Positions 1 to 10,625 of a stretch of 64,000 bases of DNA are shown here, one piece after another; position 1 is the first letter of the stretch; the number at the start of each line of letters is the position of its first letter. Origin of the DNA: Symbiodinium natans (taxonomy: Eukaryota > Sar > Dinophyceae > Suessiales > Symbiodiniaceae); assembly GCA_905221605.1 (NCBI GenBank), contig CAJNDS010001435.1:416001-480000 (forward strand), written 5' to 3'. The notes beneath the pieces were generated by a model. It did not search any database. It was not told the origin of the DNA and saw only the letters and a program-made list of their open reading frames with translations. Made by a program: the position numbers and the translations under genes.

Positions 1-92
1 ACTTTGCTTGAGAACCCCAAAAAGAGACACGATAATATAATCCCTATACTACTCTTACAAGGAAGAACGATACTTATTTTTTTGGGGGGGGG
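1..92. mobile_element. MITE family B, partial, at window edge
   Basis: Starts TTTGCTTGAGAACCCC and keeps the internal TATAATCCCTATA...AAGGA pattern of family B, then runs into poly(T)/poly(G). The expected right terminus (TTCTTAAGCAAA) is missing or cut. Confidence 0.5.
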
Positions 93-456
93 GACGAGGT
101 TCAAACCCACAAGCCCCCTTAAACGCCCTACAAGTTTGAATCAAACCTGGTACCGTATAAACCCCCCAAAAACCGGTAAGCCCCCGTAAAGCCCTCTAAA
201 CCTCCATCAAACCCGCCACAGTAATCAGAAACCCCATAAAACCTATAAGCCCTAACTTGACTCTATACGCCCATTTAGAACCTTAACAAAAACAATATTT
301 TCAATTTCCCCTTGGGTGTTATATGAGCAACATGCAAAATAATTCCTGCGAAACCCTAAACCATAAACCCTAAACCCTTTGTCGCCCAGGAGGCGGAGCT
401 TCCTGAGGCAGCTCGAGCGTGAGCCAGCCGACCGCCCCGCTGTCGGTGCGCACCTT

Positions 457-509
457 GGGGTTTAGGGTTTAGGGTTTAGGGTTTAGGGTTTAGGGTTTAG
501 GGTTTAGGG
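457..509 (+). repeat. TTTAGGG array
   Basis: Seven head-to-tail TTTAGGG units. With CCCTAAA units at 353-378 on the other side it frames an 80-nt G+C-rich segment. Confidence 0.95.
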
Positions 510-620
510 CTTCTTAGTTGCTGAGTTCAAAGCCCCCCCTCCAGAAAGTGTACACTTTCAGTTCTGCAGGGGATTGTAGTATCCCAAAAAGTGCAAGGTG
601 TACTCATTCAGCTACGAAGG
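510..620. mobile_element. MITE family C, copy 1
   Basis: Inverted ends CTTCTTAGTTGCTGAGT and CTTCGTAGCTGAATGAGT. Internal arms AAGTGTACACTTTC and AAAAGTGCAAGGTGTAC flank GGGGATTGTAGTATCC. It is closely similar to the copy at 41714-41825. It follows directly on a TTTAGGG array. Confidence 0.65.
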
Positions 621-1987
621 CTTTGTTCTTGAAAGGGCCCGGGTTTTTCAGGGGCTGATTTTATATTCTCGTTCTTGCTTTGTTCTTGACAGGCCAGGGT
701 TTTGTTCAGGGCTTAGGGTACGGCAGGGCTGATTTGCTTGCTCATATTTAGTTTTTGTTTTTTCCTTGGGGGGGGGGGGTCGCTTCGTTGGCGCAAGGTT
801 GAGGTTGGGAGTCTGAGAGAAAGCAGGTCGGGCTGTGCTTACTTGCCTTTCGGCCTCCAGTATTCTAAACCCTAAGCCCTAAACCCTAAACTTCTCCTGC
901 CAAACCCCCGTCTCCCAAGTGGTGTGTGATTGCTTCAATCTACTATTTCGGGTACTGAGAACTTAAAGGACTACTTAACCTACCCATGAACCGCCAAGTA
1001 AGTCGTTCCTCGTCATGCCTTGGCGCCCGCCCACGTAGCCGGGGCTCGCTGTCACTGATAGCCAGGCGCAGCTCAAGCAGCAACACCTGCGCAGAGGTTG
1101 CGCGGGATTTTGGCACTCTAAGGATTTTTAAAATTACTGCAGTGGCTGAGGTGTTCTGGGCAGGCAACTGCCCCAAATGTCACACTCCCTTGTCTGGGTT
1201 CGAAGTCAAACTCTTTGACCTGGTAACCCTAAACCCGAAACCCTAAACCCACAACCCTTGGGCGAGAAAGCGGGGGCTCGATCCCCCAACGCGTGCTGCA
1301 CCGAGGCGAGAGCCGCGGAACCGTGAGCCGCCTTGAAATCCCCTACCCCTCATGTTAAACCCCCCCCCACCCCCTAATCCTAAATACCCCCATTATCGCT
1401 ATATTTATCGAAAAACCCTAAACCCTATAACCCTAAACCCCCTAATTTTAGGGGGAGGGGATTTAAAAATGCTCTGAACTATTGAACGGCAAGGTGATGC
1501 ACACAGCCTCCTCTGCAGCTCCTTTCAGCTCGCAGAGTGGCTCGGATTCAAGCGCCTCAGGGTTTACGGTTTAGGGTTTAAAGGGGCACTGGATTGAAGA
1601 AATTTGGGGCCGTCACCTTGAAAAATTTGGTGCTCATGGGCTTAGAAGGCAAAGAACACGTTCCGGTCCATTCATTGGAGACCAAATGAGCCTGAAAATT
1701 GGGGTCATATAGCCTGTACTACTGTAATTCCGATGAAGGCATTCTGAACCGTAAACCCTTTTCGGGATAATTTCGTCCCCAAGGTTTAGGGCGCGCAGCG
1801 CATAGGGGTTTGGACTTACGTGACTTACATGGCGTGGAGTTGGTGGTTTTTTTCGGTACCCTGCGCCCTAAATCCTGTCAACCCCAAACTATTCCCCTCA
1901 GTCAGAATAAGAATCAACATTCTACATGAAATCTTCCCTTGAGCTTATATACGCAAAGATATTCATACCATGCCAACGTTGTTTTGA

Positions 1988-2103
1988 GCCCTAAGCCCTA
2001 AGCCCTAAGCCCTAAGCCCTAAGCCCTAAGCCCTAAGCCCTAAGCCCTAAGCCCTAAGCCCTAAGCCCTAAACCCTGAACCCTGAACCCTGAACCCTAAA
2101 CCC
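1988..2103 (-). repeat. CCCTAAG-variant array grading into CCCTAAA
   Basis: About twelve identical units of the variant CCCTAAG, then CCCTGAA and CCCTAAA. The homogeneous variant suggests local expansion rather than fresh synthesis on one template. Confidence 0.95.
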
Positions 2104-2212
2104 GAACGCGAGCGCAGGATGAGAAGCCAGCTGCAACAAAGCAACAACGTGGCTGCGAACGACCGGGTTGCCATTGACCCTGTAGCCTGGGCCATCTGCA
2201 TCGCGGTGTGTT

Positions 2213-2288
2213 AGGGTTTAGGGTTTAGGATTTAGGGTGTAGGGTGCAGGGTGTAGGGCTTAGGGTTCAGGGTTTAGGGTTTAGGGCT
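2213..2288 (+). repeat. Degenerate TTTAGGG array
   Basis: TTTAGGG mixed with GTGTAGGG, GTGCAGGG and TTCAGGG units. Confidence 0.9.
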
Positions 2289-2718
2289 TCGTCCGGGCGT
2301 ATCATAAACTTGCTGCCCCCCCCCCCCCCCACTTAAATTGTAGTTGTTTGTGGGTGCCAATCCAAATTCCTGCAGGTTCTATGGGCACCAAGTACCCCAA
2401 GAAATCAAAAGACAATCGGGGGCTGCGGGGCTATACACCTCAAGCCCTCAATATCAAGCCCCGAAAGCACTTAAATCCCAACTCGTACATCCCAGGCCTG
2501 TAGAGCTTGCAAGATAAAAAAAAATTCGCCTGGTGCCAGGCAGCCCAGCTCTGAGCCCTAAAACCCTAAATTGCAGTCCTGAAGCAGTTCCTAAACCCTA
2601 AACCCTAAACCCTAAACCCTAAATGGCAGGGTGTTGCGAGGCTTTAGGTAAAGCACCAGGCTTCCTCCGAACTGGTCCCCCGCATTGCCCGAACCTTCAA
2701 GCCCTAAGCCTTCGGAGT

Positions 2719-2820
2719 TAGGCTTAGGGTTTAGGGTTTAGGGTTTAGGGCTTAGGGTTTAGGGTTTAGGGTTTAGGGTTTAGGGTTTAGGGTTTAGGGT
2801 TTAGGGTTTAGGGTTTAGGG
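2719..2820 (+). repeat. TTTAGGG array
   Basis: About fourteen units with one CTTAGGG variant. Confidence 0.95.
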
Positions 2821-2908
2821 AATCGGATACCAACACCCATTCACCGAGTGGCAGCCGCCTACTTCCCAGCTGCCACGGCCAGGAATCCGCCTCCGATTCA
2901 TCAAGAGA

Positions 2909-3057
2909 CCCAGAGAGCCCAACGCCAGGGTTTTATGACTCCTGTGATGAACTCAGGGTCAGGGTTTAGGGCTTAGGGCTTAGGGCTTAGGGTTTAGGGT
3001 TTAGGGTTCCCAGAGAGCCCAATGCTAGGTTTTGTTGGCTCCTGTGATGAACTCAGC
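2909..3057. repeat. 48-nt direct repeat flanking a telomere-like block
   Basis: CCAGAGAGCCCAACGCCAGG...CTCCTGTGATGAACTCAG (2910-2956) recurs at 3010-3057 with a few changes. Between the copies lies the TTTAGGG/CTTAGGG block 2960-3008. Confidence 0.85.
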
Positions 3058-3475
3058 GGCAGCTTTCACATTTTGGAGAGGTTGGGCTTACTGCCTCCAG
3101 TGGTGCGCAAAGAAGTTTCGGGCTTGGGGTCTTCGGCGGTGATCATTTTGGCTTTCGACTCGATGTCTAGTGTTCGACTTTGGGTTCGGGTTGATGGCTG
3201 CACAAAGATCCGCGGGACTCGACCTTCTGCGCAGAATTCTGAGGCGGAGGATTCTAAGCTTTTTCGGCCTAGCCACGAAACCCTCGCGCAGGGTACTGTT
3301 GGTGCAAGAAACTCGCATCCACCTCCAAGGAATATACCCATTTTCTGTGAGATTTCGAGTTGAACCCCCTAAGCCCTAAACAAAGGTTGAGGGTTTGGGG
3401 TCTCGGGTCTAAACCCCAAAACCTAAACCCCAAACCCTAAACTGCCCAGACCAACCCCGGAACCGCCTCAACGCC

Positions 3476-3523
3476 GGTCGGAAACCTTCGCTTCGCGCGA
3501 TCTGCGCCCAGCCGCTGAGCCAC
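3476..3523 (-). other. tRNA-derived (SINE-like) fragment, weak
   Basis: Minus strand GTGGCTCAGCGGCTGGGC (3523-3506) matches the A box consensus well. GGTTTCCGACC (3486-3476) is only a rough B box. No cloverleaf can be closed. Confidence 0.25.
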
Positions 3524-3752
3524 CGAGGGCGGCTGGGACAGAGTGAGGGCTTAGGATTCAGGGCTGAAAGGGTTTTTTGGGTTCATAGGGTTTATTTAGG
3601 GTTCATAGGGTTTACTTCGGGTGCAGTGTAGAGCTTTGAGATCTAGGACTCGAAATTCATGGTCGCAGATTTGACACTCGAGGGTACCTACTCTAGCTCC
3701 AAGCCTTCGTTATAGGGCTTTATATACGTTATCAGGGTGTAGGCTGTAGGAG

Positions 3753-3853
3753 GGTTTCCGAAAATAGGGGTACCCTTTTGCGGGGTCCCTTTAAGGGGCT
3801 TCTATTCTATTTAGGGGCACAAAAAGGGGAACCCTTTTCTTGAAATGCCCATG
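3753..3853. mobile_element. MITE family E
   Basis: TTTCCGAAAATAGGGGTACCC at left and GGGGAACCCTTTTCTTGAAA at right, with CCCCTTTTTGTGCCCC-type arms inside. Confidence 0.5.
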
Positions 3854-4184
3854 GGAGCTACCAGGGGGTTGTAGGGGTGTTTATAGCGGCAACCGGAGTT
3901 CTGACAGGCCAAGGGTTGGATGGCGCCCCTTTGGCGCGGCTGGATGCGGCTTGTCGAATGTCAACAGATGCCCGTTCGCTTCCCAAAACCTGAAACCCTA
4001 AGCCCTAAGCCCTAAACCCTAAACCCTAAACCCTAAACCCTGCAAGCTTGGCTCTCAATTTTGGATCTCATCAATACTAGAAACAGTTGTGCGTGTCCAT
4101 GTCCGATACTTTGGGTTAGGACAGCTCAAATCCGACGTCCGTCTACACCCGCTACCCTGCTCTCCTCCTACAGAAGTAAGACAA

Positions 4185-4352
4185 CAAACGAACAACAACG
4201 CAAAACAAACCAGGCAAACAGAGACATATACACACACCCGCACACACACACACACACACGCACAGGCAAACACAAAAGCAAAACAGCAAAAACAAAAAAG
4301 AGACACGACAAGCCAACAGAAAAAACACACACACACAACAAAAAGCAAACTA
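4185..4352. repeat. (CA)n-rich tract
   Basis: CACACA run at 4230-4262 inside A/C-rich sequence. Open frames on both strands here are low-complexity translation. Confidence 0.9.
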
Positions 4353-4468
4353 AGCGGGAAAACACACCATGTTGAGCGTACATGCTTATAATGACAAGTT
4401 CGACTCCGGCTTGTGTTCGGCTACGCTTTTGGCAGTGCCCGATTCCTCCATAGTGTTGGGTCCCCCTC

Positions 4469-4627
4469 CAAAACCCTAAACCCTAAATATTCCCTAAACC
4501 AAAAACCCCAAACCCTAAACCCTAAACCCTACACCCTACACCCTAAACCCTAAACCCTAAACCCTAAACCCTAAACCCCAAACCCTAAACCCTAAACCCT
4601 AAACCCTACCCTAAACCCTAACCTCCC
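4469..4627 (-). repeat. CCCTAAA array
   Basis: About twenty units, with CCCTACA, CCCCAAA and one shortened unit. Confidence 0.95.
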
Positions 4628-4668
4628 CAGCCTCGTGTCGGCCAAGAAGGCCACGGTGGCCTGCTTTG

Positions 4669-4807
4669 GATTTAGGATTTAGGGTTCCAGGTTCCCAGGG
4701 TTTAGGGTTTAGGGTTTAGGTTTTCGGGTTTAGGGGTTTAGGGGTTTAGGGGTTTAGGGTCTAGGGGTTTAGGGTTTAGGGGTTTTCGGGGTTTAGGCGT
4801 TTAGGGC
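4669..4807 (+). repeat. TTTAGGG/TTTAGGGG array
   Basis: Faces the array at 4469-4627 across 41 nt of G+C-rich sequence. Contains several 8-nt TTTAGGGG units. Confidence 0.9.
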
Positions 4808-4899
4808 GCCCGTTCTCGTTTGCATTAATGGGCCTATAAGGTAGTGTAAGTAGTACCCCTGTATAGAAGGCAGCGGTTCGACATGAAGGTCTGAAGGTC

Positions 4900-5217
4900 C
4901 CTAAACCCTAAACCCTAAACCCTAAACCCTAACCCTAAACCCTAAACCCTAAATCCTAAACCCTAAACCCTAAACCCTAAACCCTAAACCCTAAACCGTA
5001 ATCCTACTATACAGGGTATCTTTAGAATGAGCTCCTTAGGTAGAACAGCCCATTTTGTGGTTGGCTTGTTGGCTTTGTAGGTAGATTCTTGTGAGGGTGG
5101 GAGACTTCAGCCTGCGGTCCTATGGGCATTTCCCCGCAACGCGGGGATTCCCTCAATACACATAGTAGAACCCTAAACCCTAAACCCTAAACCCTAAACC
5201 CTAAACCCTAAACCCTA
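4900..5217 (-). repeat. Two CCCTAAA arrays around a 170-nt spacer
   Basis: Arrays at 4900-4998 and 5168-5217. The spacer holds no recognisable gene. Confidence 0.9.
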
Positions 5218-5502
5218 TAAGAAGCGCCCCGCCCCCTTTTCTATGGTCGGAAGCCAGCCGTATGGTAGATGGCAAGACTGACAAGACAGAAGACGAGCGC
5301 TTTCGTCTGATGATGAACATTCGGCGGGGAAATGTGAACTTTCGGGCCTTGGGCTCTTAGGGTCTTAGGGTCTTGGAGTTCGGGGTTTTGGGCACAGAGG
5401 CAACCACAAAAGAGAAACAAGCAGTGGCTTGTCTAGCACAGGCAGGAAGGATCACCACTGAAACGGCAATCCCGAACTCAGACCTGGAATTTGGAATGGC
5501 TA

Positions 5503-5600
5503 ACTACTATTTGCTTAAGAACCCTATAAAAATAATCCCTATATTACCCTGATAAGGAGGAATATTGTTTATTTTTCGGGGGTTCTTAAGCAGTTCGTTG
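5503..5600. mobile_element. MITE family B, complete
   Basis: 98 nt with terminal inverted repeats ACTATTTGCTTAAGAACCC at the left and GGGTTCTTAAGCAGTT at the right. The middle is A+T-rich with AATCCCTATATTACCCT. Best type copy of the family. Confidence 0.7.
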
Positions 5601-5737
5601 GTCGTTAATTAAACCCTAAACCTAAAACCCCTCAACCCTAAACCCTAAGCCCTACAGAGGATCGTCGGTATGGCGGCAGTTCCGCACCTTCTGACCGTCG
5701 TCGTCTGTGAAGCTTGAAACGGCCAAGACCTCACGCT

Positions 5738-5811
5738 GGTTTAGGGTTCAGGGTTCAGGGTTCAGGGTTTAGGGTTTAGGGTTTAGGGTTTAGGGTTTAG
5801 GGTTTAGGGGG
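5738..5811 (+). repeat. TTCAGGG/TTTAGGG array
   Basis: Three TTCAGGG units then seven TTTAGGG units. Confidence 0.95.
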
Positions 5812-6245
5812 AGGGGGTAAGCCCTCATGATCATAACTTTTATGCAGCTTCCAAGCTTGGGAGACCCCTGGCCCTAAATCCTAAGCGGGGAAGGGGCTTC
5901 ATAAAGTAAAAGCTGTCGGTTTAAGAGAAACCTGCGACATTACTGTGGGGGTTAGGGGGGCGGCGGGATCCGCGGGTTTAGGGTTTGTAAGGCTTAGGGG
6001 CTTAGGGATTAGGGTCTTGTATCTGGGCGGTTTAGGGTTTAGGGTTTAGGGTCCGTTGGCACCAATCCGAACCCTTGTCGCTCCCACCTTCTGAACACCG
6101 GCACACGTTTTCCCTCCTCCCTCTGCTCCCCCTAAGTTTTGTAGTTTTTTGAGGCTGCTTGTAGAACCATGAGTTTGATTTGCATACTGGGTAAAATCGA
6201 CCAGTCGCCCCCATAACTGGCCGTAGATGGGTTGCAGCTATCAAG

Positions 6246-6346
6246 TGGGTAGTCTCCTAAACTAGGGTCATTTTTGGGTACCCATTATACGGTGGGACCC
6301 TGTTTAAAAGGATCCCAAAAAGGAACCCAATTTTGAGAACTACCCA
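6246..6346. mobile_element. MITE family E, palindromic copy
   Basis: TGGGTAGTCTCCTAAACTAG at left and TTTTGAGAACTACCCA at right. Central TTTTTGGGTACCC and GGATCCCAAAAAGG arms pair. Confidence 0.6.
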
Positions 6347-6568
6347 TGTGGCTCATGGCTCCAAGCAAAACTTTTGTTCCAGGGACCTGAGCCCTCAACC
6401 CCCCAAACCCGAAACCCTAAACCCTAAACCCTAAACTCCAAACCCTAAACCCAAACCCTCCAACCCAAGAAGTGTGGAAATGGGCGCCCGGGCCAGTGCA
6501 AAGGTTCCTGCCGCGATCTCGCCCACCTCCTCCGGGTACAAGCAAGTGAGGCCTTCTGAGACCTTCTT

Positions 6569-6657
6569 AGGGTTTAGGGTTTAGGGTTTAGGGTCTAGGG
6601 TTTAGGGTTTAGGGTCAGGGTTTAGGGTTTGGGGTTTGGGGTTTGGGGTTTGGGGTT
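6569..6657 (+). repeat. TTTAGGG to TTTGGGG array
   Basis: A block of TTTAGGG followed by a homogeneous block of TTTGGGG. Confidence 0.95.
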
Positions 6658-7472
6658 TTAAACGGTTTACTTGATACAAGGGCCCTTGCTATGGGGAGCC
6701 CCTGATATCTTCCCTTAAAGAATACCCTCTAAACGGCCCCAAACCCCAAACCCTAAACCCTAAACCCCAAACCCTAAACCGTAACCCGAAAACCTAAACC
6801 CTAAACATGTATCAAAGAAGATGCAACAAGTTCCGGGTACGGCGATGCATCGTGCAGGGAACCTCCTCTGGAGCGTCATGCCGCCTTCGTGAGACCACGA
6901 CTCGGCGCAGAACCTGTTTAGGGTTTAGGTTAGGGTTTAGGGTTTAAGGTTTAGGGTTTACCGTGTGGTTGCAAGGCTTTCGGGGAAAGTTTCGGGGTTT
7001 GGAGGTTTGTAGGCCTAGAGTTGAAACGGCTTAGGGGCTCATGGGAGCTTGCGGGCTCATAGAGGTTCAGGGTTTAGGGGAAGCTGCAGCAAGGTTCGGG
7101 AATTGAAGTCTGCAGCCGTTTTCCTGCGTAAACACGAGCGTTGGATCATTGGCTGCAGCTCATACACCCCTGAACCCTGAACCCAGTCCAATCGTTGCCA
7201 TCTCTTTGACGCACCCTGAAAGCTCTCCACGATCCAGCTGCGAAGAAACAGACAAGCCCGAAACCCTGAACACTGAACCTGAAATTCCAAACTCGATAGT
7301 CTTATTGAGCCCTGAACCCAAAACCCTAAACCCTAAACCCTAAACAAAAAGCCCAAAACCCTAACCCTGCGCCTGAAACCTTAAGCCATCCAGATCGGCT
7401 GCCTCATAGCGGGCCCCCTCGCGCCATGGCGACTCCACAACCTCAGCAGAGACCGCGCGTATATGCCAATGT

Positions 7473-7534
7473 GATAGTGCTATCATCTTTTCATGGTAGA
7501 ATAGATAGTGCTATCATGTTTTCATGGTAGAATT
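7473..7534 (+). repeat. 31-nt tandem duplication
   Basis: GATAGTGCTATCAT(C/G)TTTTCATGGTAGAAT occurs twice back to back. The unit itself contains the palindrome GATAGTGCTATC. Confidence 0.9.
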
Positions 7535-7788
7535 CTCCATGTTTAAAAAAATCATTGGAATATGGGAACCCCAAAATATTGTCATGCTATATAATATTAC
7601 CATATTATCGCAACTATCGCATCAAAAGGCGACTATACGTTTCAAATCACGGGCCCTTTATTGCAGACCTTGCGTTCAGAGAGCCAAACAGGATACCAAA
7701 ACAGAGAAGCAAGGACCAGGCTTCAGGGCTTGGAGGGACAGCCAAGAAGCACCGCACGCATATCCTTGCGATATCCATGCAGATATAT

Positions 7789-7885
7789 TTAGGGTTTAGG
7801 GTTTAGGGTTTAGGGTTTAGGGTTTAGGGTTTAGGGTTTAGGGTTTAGGGTTTAGGGTTTAGGGTTTAGGGTTTAGGGTTTAGGG
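7789..7885 (+). repeat. Long pure TTTAGGG array
   Basis: About fourteen perfect units with no variant, one of the purest in the window. Confidence 0.98.
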
Positions 7886-8036
7886 ACATAAAACGAACAT
7901 GTGCGTGTGTTGTGTCATCTGCACGTGGGCGTCCACGTGTTGTTCTAAAGGTTGACGACTATGGCATGGTCGTGCCACGTTGTGGAGTCCTGGATGCTCT
8001 TCGGGGCCCTCAACCCCTAAACCATGGAACCCTCGG

Positions 8037-8131
8037 TTTAGGGTTTAGGGTTTAGGGTTTAGGGTTTAGGGTTTAGGGTTTAGGGTTTAGGGTTTAGGGT
8101 TTAGGGTTTAGGGTTTAGGGTTTAGGGTTTC
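8037..8131 (+). repeat. Long pure TTTAGGG array
   Basis: About thirteen perfect units. Confidence 0.98.
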
Positions 8132-8212
8132 ATACTCCCAGCTACTCCCAGAGCCTCCTCCGAGTCTTTGGAGTCCTCGCCCAGTGCCCAGGCCAACCTT
8201 GAGGTAACTTTA

Positions 8213-8365
8213 GGCTTTAGGGTTTTAGGGTTTTAGGGTTTTAGGGTTTTAGGGTTTTAGGGTTTTAGGGCTTTAGGGTTTTCGGGTTTTAGGGTTTTAG
8301 GGTTTTAGGGTTTTGGGGTTTTAGGGTTTTAGGGCTTTAGGGTTTAGGATTTAAGGGTTTAGGGT
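8213..8365 (+). repeat. TTTTAGGG octamer array
   Basis: Homogeneous 8-nt TTTTAGGG units with CTTTAGGG and TTTTCGGG variants. Confidence 0.95.
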
Positions 8366-8937
8366 TAGTTTAGGGTTTAGGGTGTACCAGGCGTCACCGA
8401 GTTGCAAGATTTGAGGCTTTGGTGGGTTTAGGGTTTCTGGGTAAAGTTTGGGATTGAGAGTTTACAGGCTTGGTTCGGGCAAGTCTATAAAGTCTAGGGC
8501 TTGCAGGCTTAAGGGTGTAGGGATTCATCTAGAGTTGAGGGTTAAGGGTTTTGGGGATTCAGGTTTCGCCATGTGGGGCTGAGGGCCCGATTTGGGTCCA
8601 GAGGTGACAATCAGGCAGAGTCGGTGCCAGGCTTTGGTCACCTTCTTTGCTTGGCAGGGTTTAGGGTTTACGGTTTAGGGTTTAGGGTTTAGGGTTTAGG
8701 GTTTAGGGCGCCACACACCGGGATCGAGATCTGCGATTTCGGAGAGTCGGAGATATGGGGCATCGCTCTCAGGCAAGGTCAGGCACAGGCAGCACTGTGC
8801 AGGGCTTTCTGGCAGCTGCGGCAAAAGCGGTTTAGGGTTTAGGGTTTAGGGTTTAGGGTTTGATTGGTTTAGATTAGGTGCTAAGGGCTCCGGAGAGAGG
8901 CAGAGGGCATTGCGCCCGCCATAGACTACTCAGGCAA

Positions 8938-9213
8938 CCTAAACCCTAAACCCTAAACCCTAAACCCTAAACCCTAAACCCTAAACCCTAAACCCCAAAC
9001 CCTAAACCCTAAACCTCAATCAGGAGCTCAGGGTCTCAGGTGTGGGTTTGAACCAGGCGTCCGCTGTGAAAGCCTACGACTGAGCCCTTTTCCCCTGGAC
9101 TCTAAACCCTAAATCCTCAGACCCTAAACCCTAAAACCCTAAAACCCGAAACCCTGAACCCTGAACCCTAAACCCTAAACCCTAAACCCGAAACCCTAAA
9201 CCCTAAACCCTAA
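8938..9213 (-). repeat. CCCTAAA arrays around a tRNA-like fragment
   Basis: Arrays at 8938-9016 and 9116-9213. The spacer carries A- and B-box-like motifs on the minus strand (see separate entry). Confidence 0.9.
9035..9095 (-). other. tRNA-derived (SINE-like) fragment
   Basis: On the minus strand GGGCTCAGTCGTAGGC (9087-9072) resembles an RNA polymerase III A box and GGTTCAAACCC (9054-9044) a B box, at a normal tRNA spacing. The D-arm and T-arm stems are too weak for a working tRNA. Confidence 0.35.
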
Positions 9214-9275
9214 AGGCTTTATGAGGTTTCCTGAACCCCCACACAGCTAGAAGGTCGTAGGTTGATTTTTGGGTA

Positions 9276-9392
9276 GCTACATGGTCCCGTTCAATATGGG
9301 CCCTTAACATGTACCCCTTAGATACCTTATACACTCAGGGGCTCATATTGTTGCAGAACCTTTTACAGGAGGTAAGGCATGTTAAGGGCCCA
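9276..9392. mobile_element. MITE family F
   Basis: ACATGGTCCC at left, then GGGCCCTTAACATG; the same GGGCCCTTAACATG read back from the right end. A central TACCCCTTAGATACC and ACAGGAGGTAAGG are shared with other F copies. Confidence 0.55.
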
Positions 9393-10150
9393 ACCCGAAA
9401 ACCCCAACAAATGCCTAACAGCCCGAAAAAGCCCTAAGAGCGCCAAAAGTCCCAAAAAGCCAAAACAAGCCCCTAAAAATCGCCTAAACATCCCTAATAG
9501 CCCGAACACAACCCTTAAACAAAAACCCAAAGCCCTAAAACAAACCTAAACCCTAAGAGCCCTGAAAACCCTAAGAGCCCTTAAAACCCTAAAAGCCTCA
9601 ACAAAAACCCTAACAGCCCTAAAAAACCCTAACAGCCCTAAAAACCTTAACAGCCCTAAGAACCTCTAAACAGCCGTAAAAAAACCCCTAAAAGCCCCAG
9701 CAAAAAAAACCCTAACAGGCCTGCTCTGCAGCATGCCGGCCAACTTGCGGCTATGGGCGACATGGAGTCGACCGAGAAACTAAGGAGCTTAGAGGCTTCA
9801 GGGCTTTTGGTGACTTAGTAGGATGTTAGGGCTTAGGGCTTTAGGGCTTTTGGGGGGTTTTAGGGGTTTGGTAACTTAGTGTAGGGTTTTAGGGCTTTAG
9901 GGCTTTTAGGGGTTTTGGGGTTTGAGCTTGGAGGTTTCAGGGCGTAGTAACTTAGGGTTTTAGGGCTTGAGGGCTTTTAAGGTCATTTTAGGGTTGAAGG
10001 GCTTGTAACATTTTAAGGCTTCAAGGGTTTCCAGGGCTTAAAGGGTTTCAAGGTTTAAGGGTTTAGAGCGTCTAAGTCGCTTAGTGCCTGGGCCATAGGA
10101 TTTGGAGGGCTTACCTGGTAGGGTGTGGGGCTGAGGGTTTGAAGGCTTGG
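9393..10150. repeat. Strongly degenerate telomere-like DNA switching strand
   Basis: 9393-9720 is C-strand (CCCTAA, CCCTAAAA, AGCCCTAAAAA units of uneven length). After about 60 nt of G+C-rich sequence, 9780-10150 is G-strand (GGGCTTTTAGGG, GGGTTTCAAGG). No gene. Looks like old arrays decayed by substitution and indels. Confidence 0.8.
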
Positions 10151-10503
10151 GGCTTGCGGGGTTTAGGGTTTAGGGCTTAGGGTTTAGGGCGATTGAGGTG
10201 GGAGCGTCCATAACCTTGGGGATACGAGAACCTCACCCATGTGGGGGTCTACGGTGCCTTGGGCCACCGGCAGTCACAGAAGCCCTGGAGACCCTGAACC
10301 GCAAGCCCCACATGCCCTCAGCTCCCAATTCAAAGGCTTAGGGTTTAGGGTTTAGGGTTTAGGGTTTAGGGTTTGGGGTGTAGGGTGCTCCCAAAGCCCC
10401 CTTCGTATGGTGCGGCAAACTCTAGCATCGTATCGTAGAGGGTCTCGCTGACCCCACAGAATGCTCTCAACTTTCAGTGGGTCTGTCTGGGGCTTATAGG
10501 ATC

Positions 10504-10625
10504 TATGTGGCGGTTAACGATAATTAATAAGGGACCCTTAACATAGACCCCACAAGTAGTAGGGTTCCTTTATAATGAGGACCCCAATAAGGCACCCCTA
10601 ATTTCGGAAACCCCAATGTGGCTTC
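10504..10625. mobile_element. MITE family E
   Basis: Left TGTGGCGGTTAACGATAATT and right AATTTCGGAAACCCCAATGTG are inverted. Between them lie AAGGGACCC and GGACCCCAATAAGGCACCCC. Confidence 0.5.

Noticed and set aside
1261-1300. tRNA T-arm (GGGGGCTCGATCCCCC)
   Set aside because: Only a short hairpin; no D-arm or anticodon arm upstream. Similar GTTCGA stretches at 1198, 4399 and 17158 are isolated too.
4055-4391. Long cysteine/valine-rich and Thr/His-rich proteins
   Set aside because: They are six-frame translations of a (CA)n tract, open on both strands.
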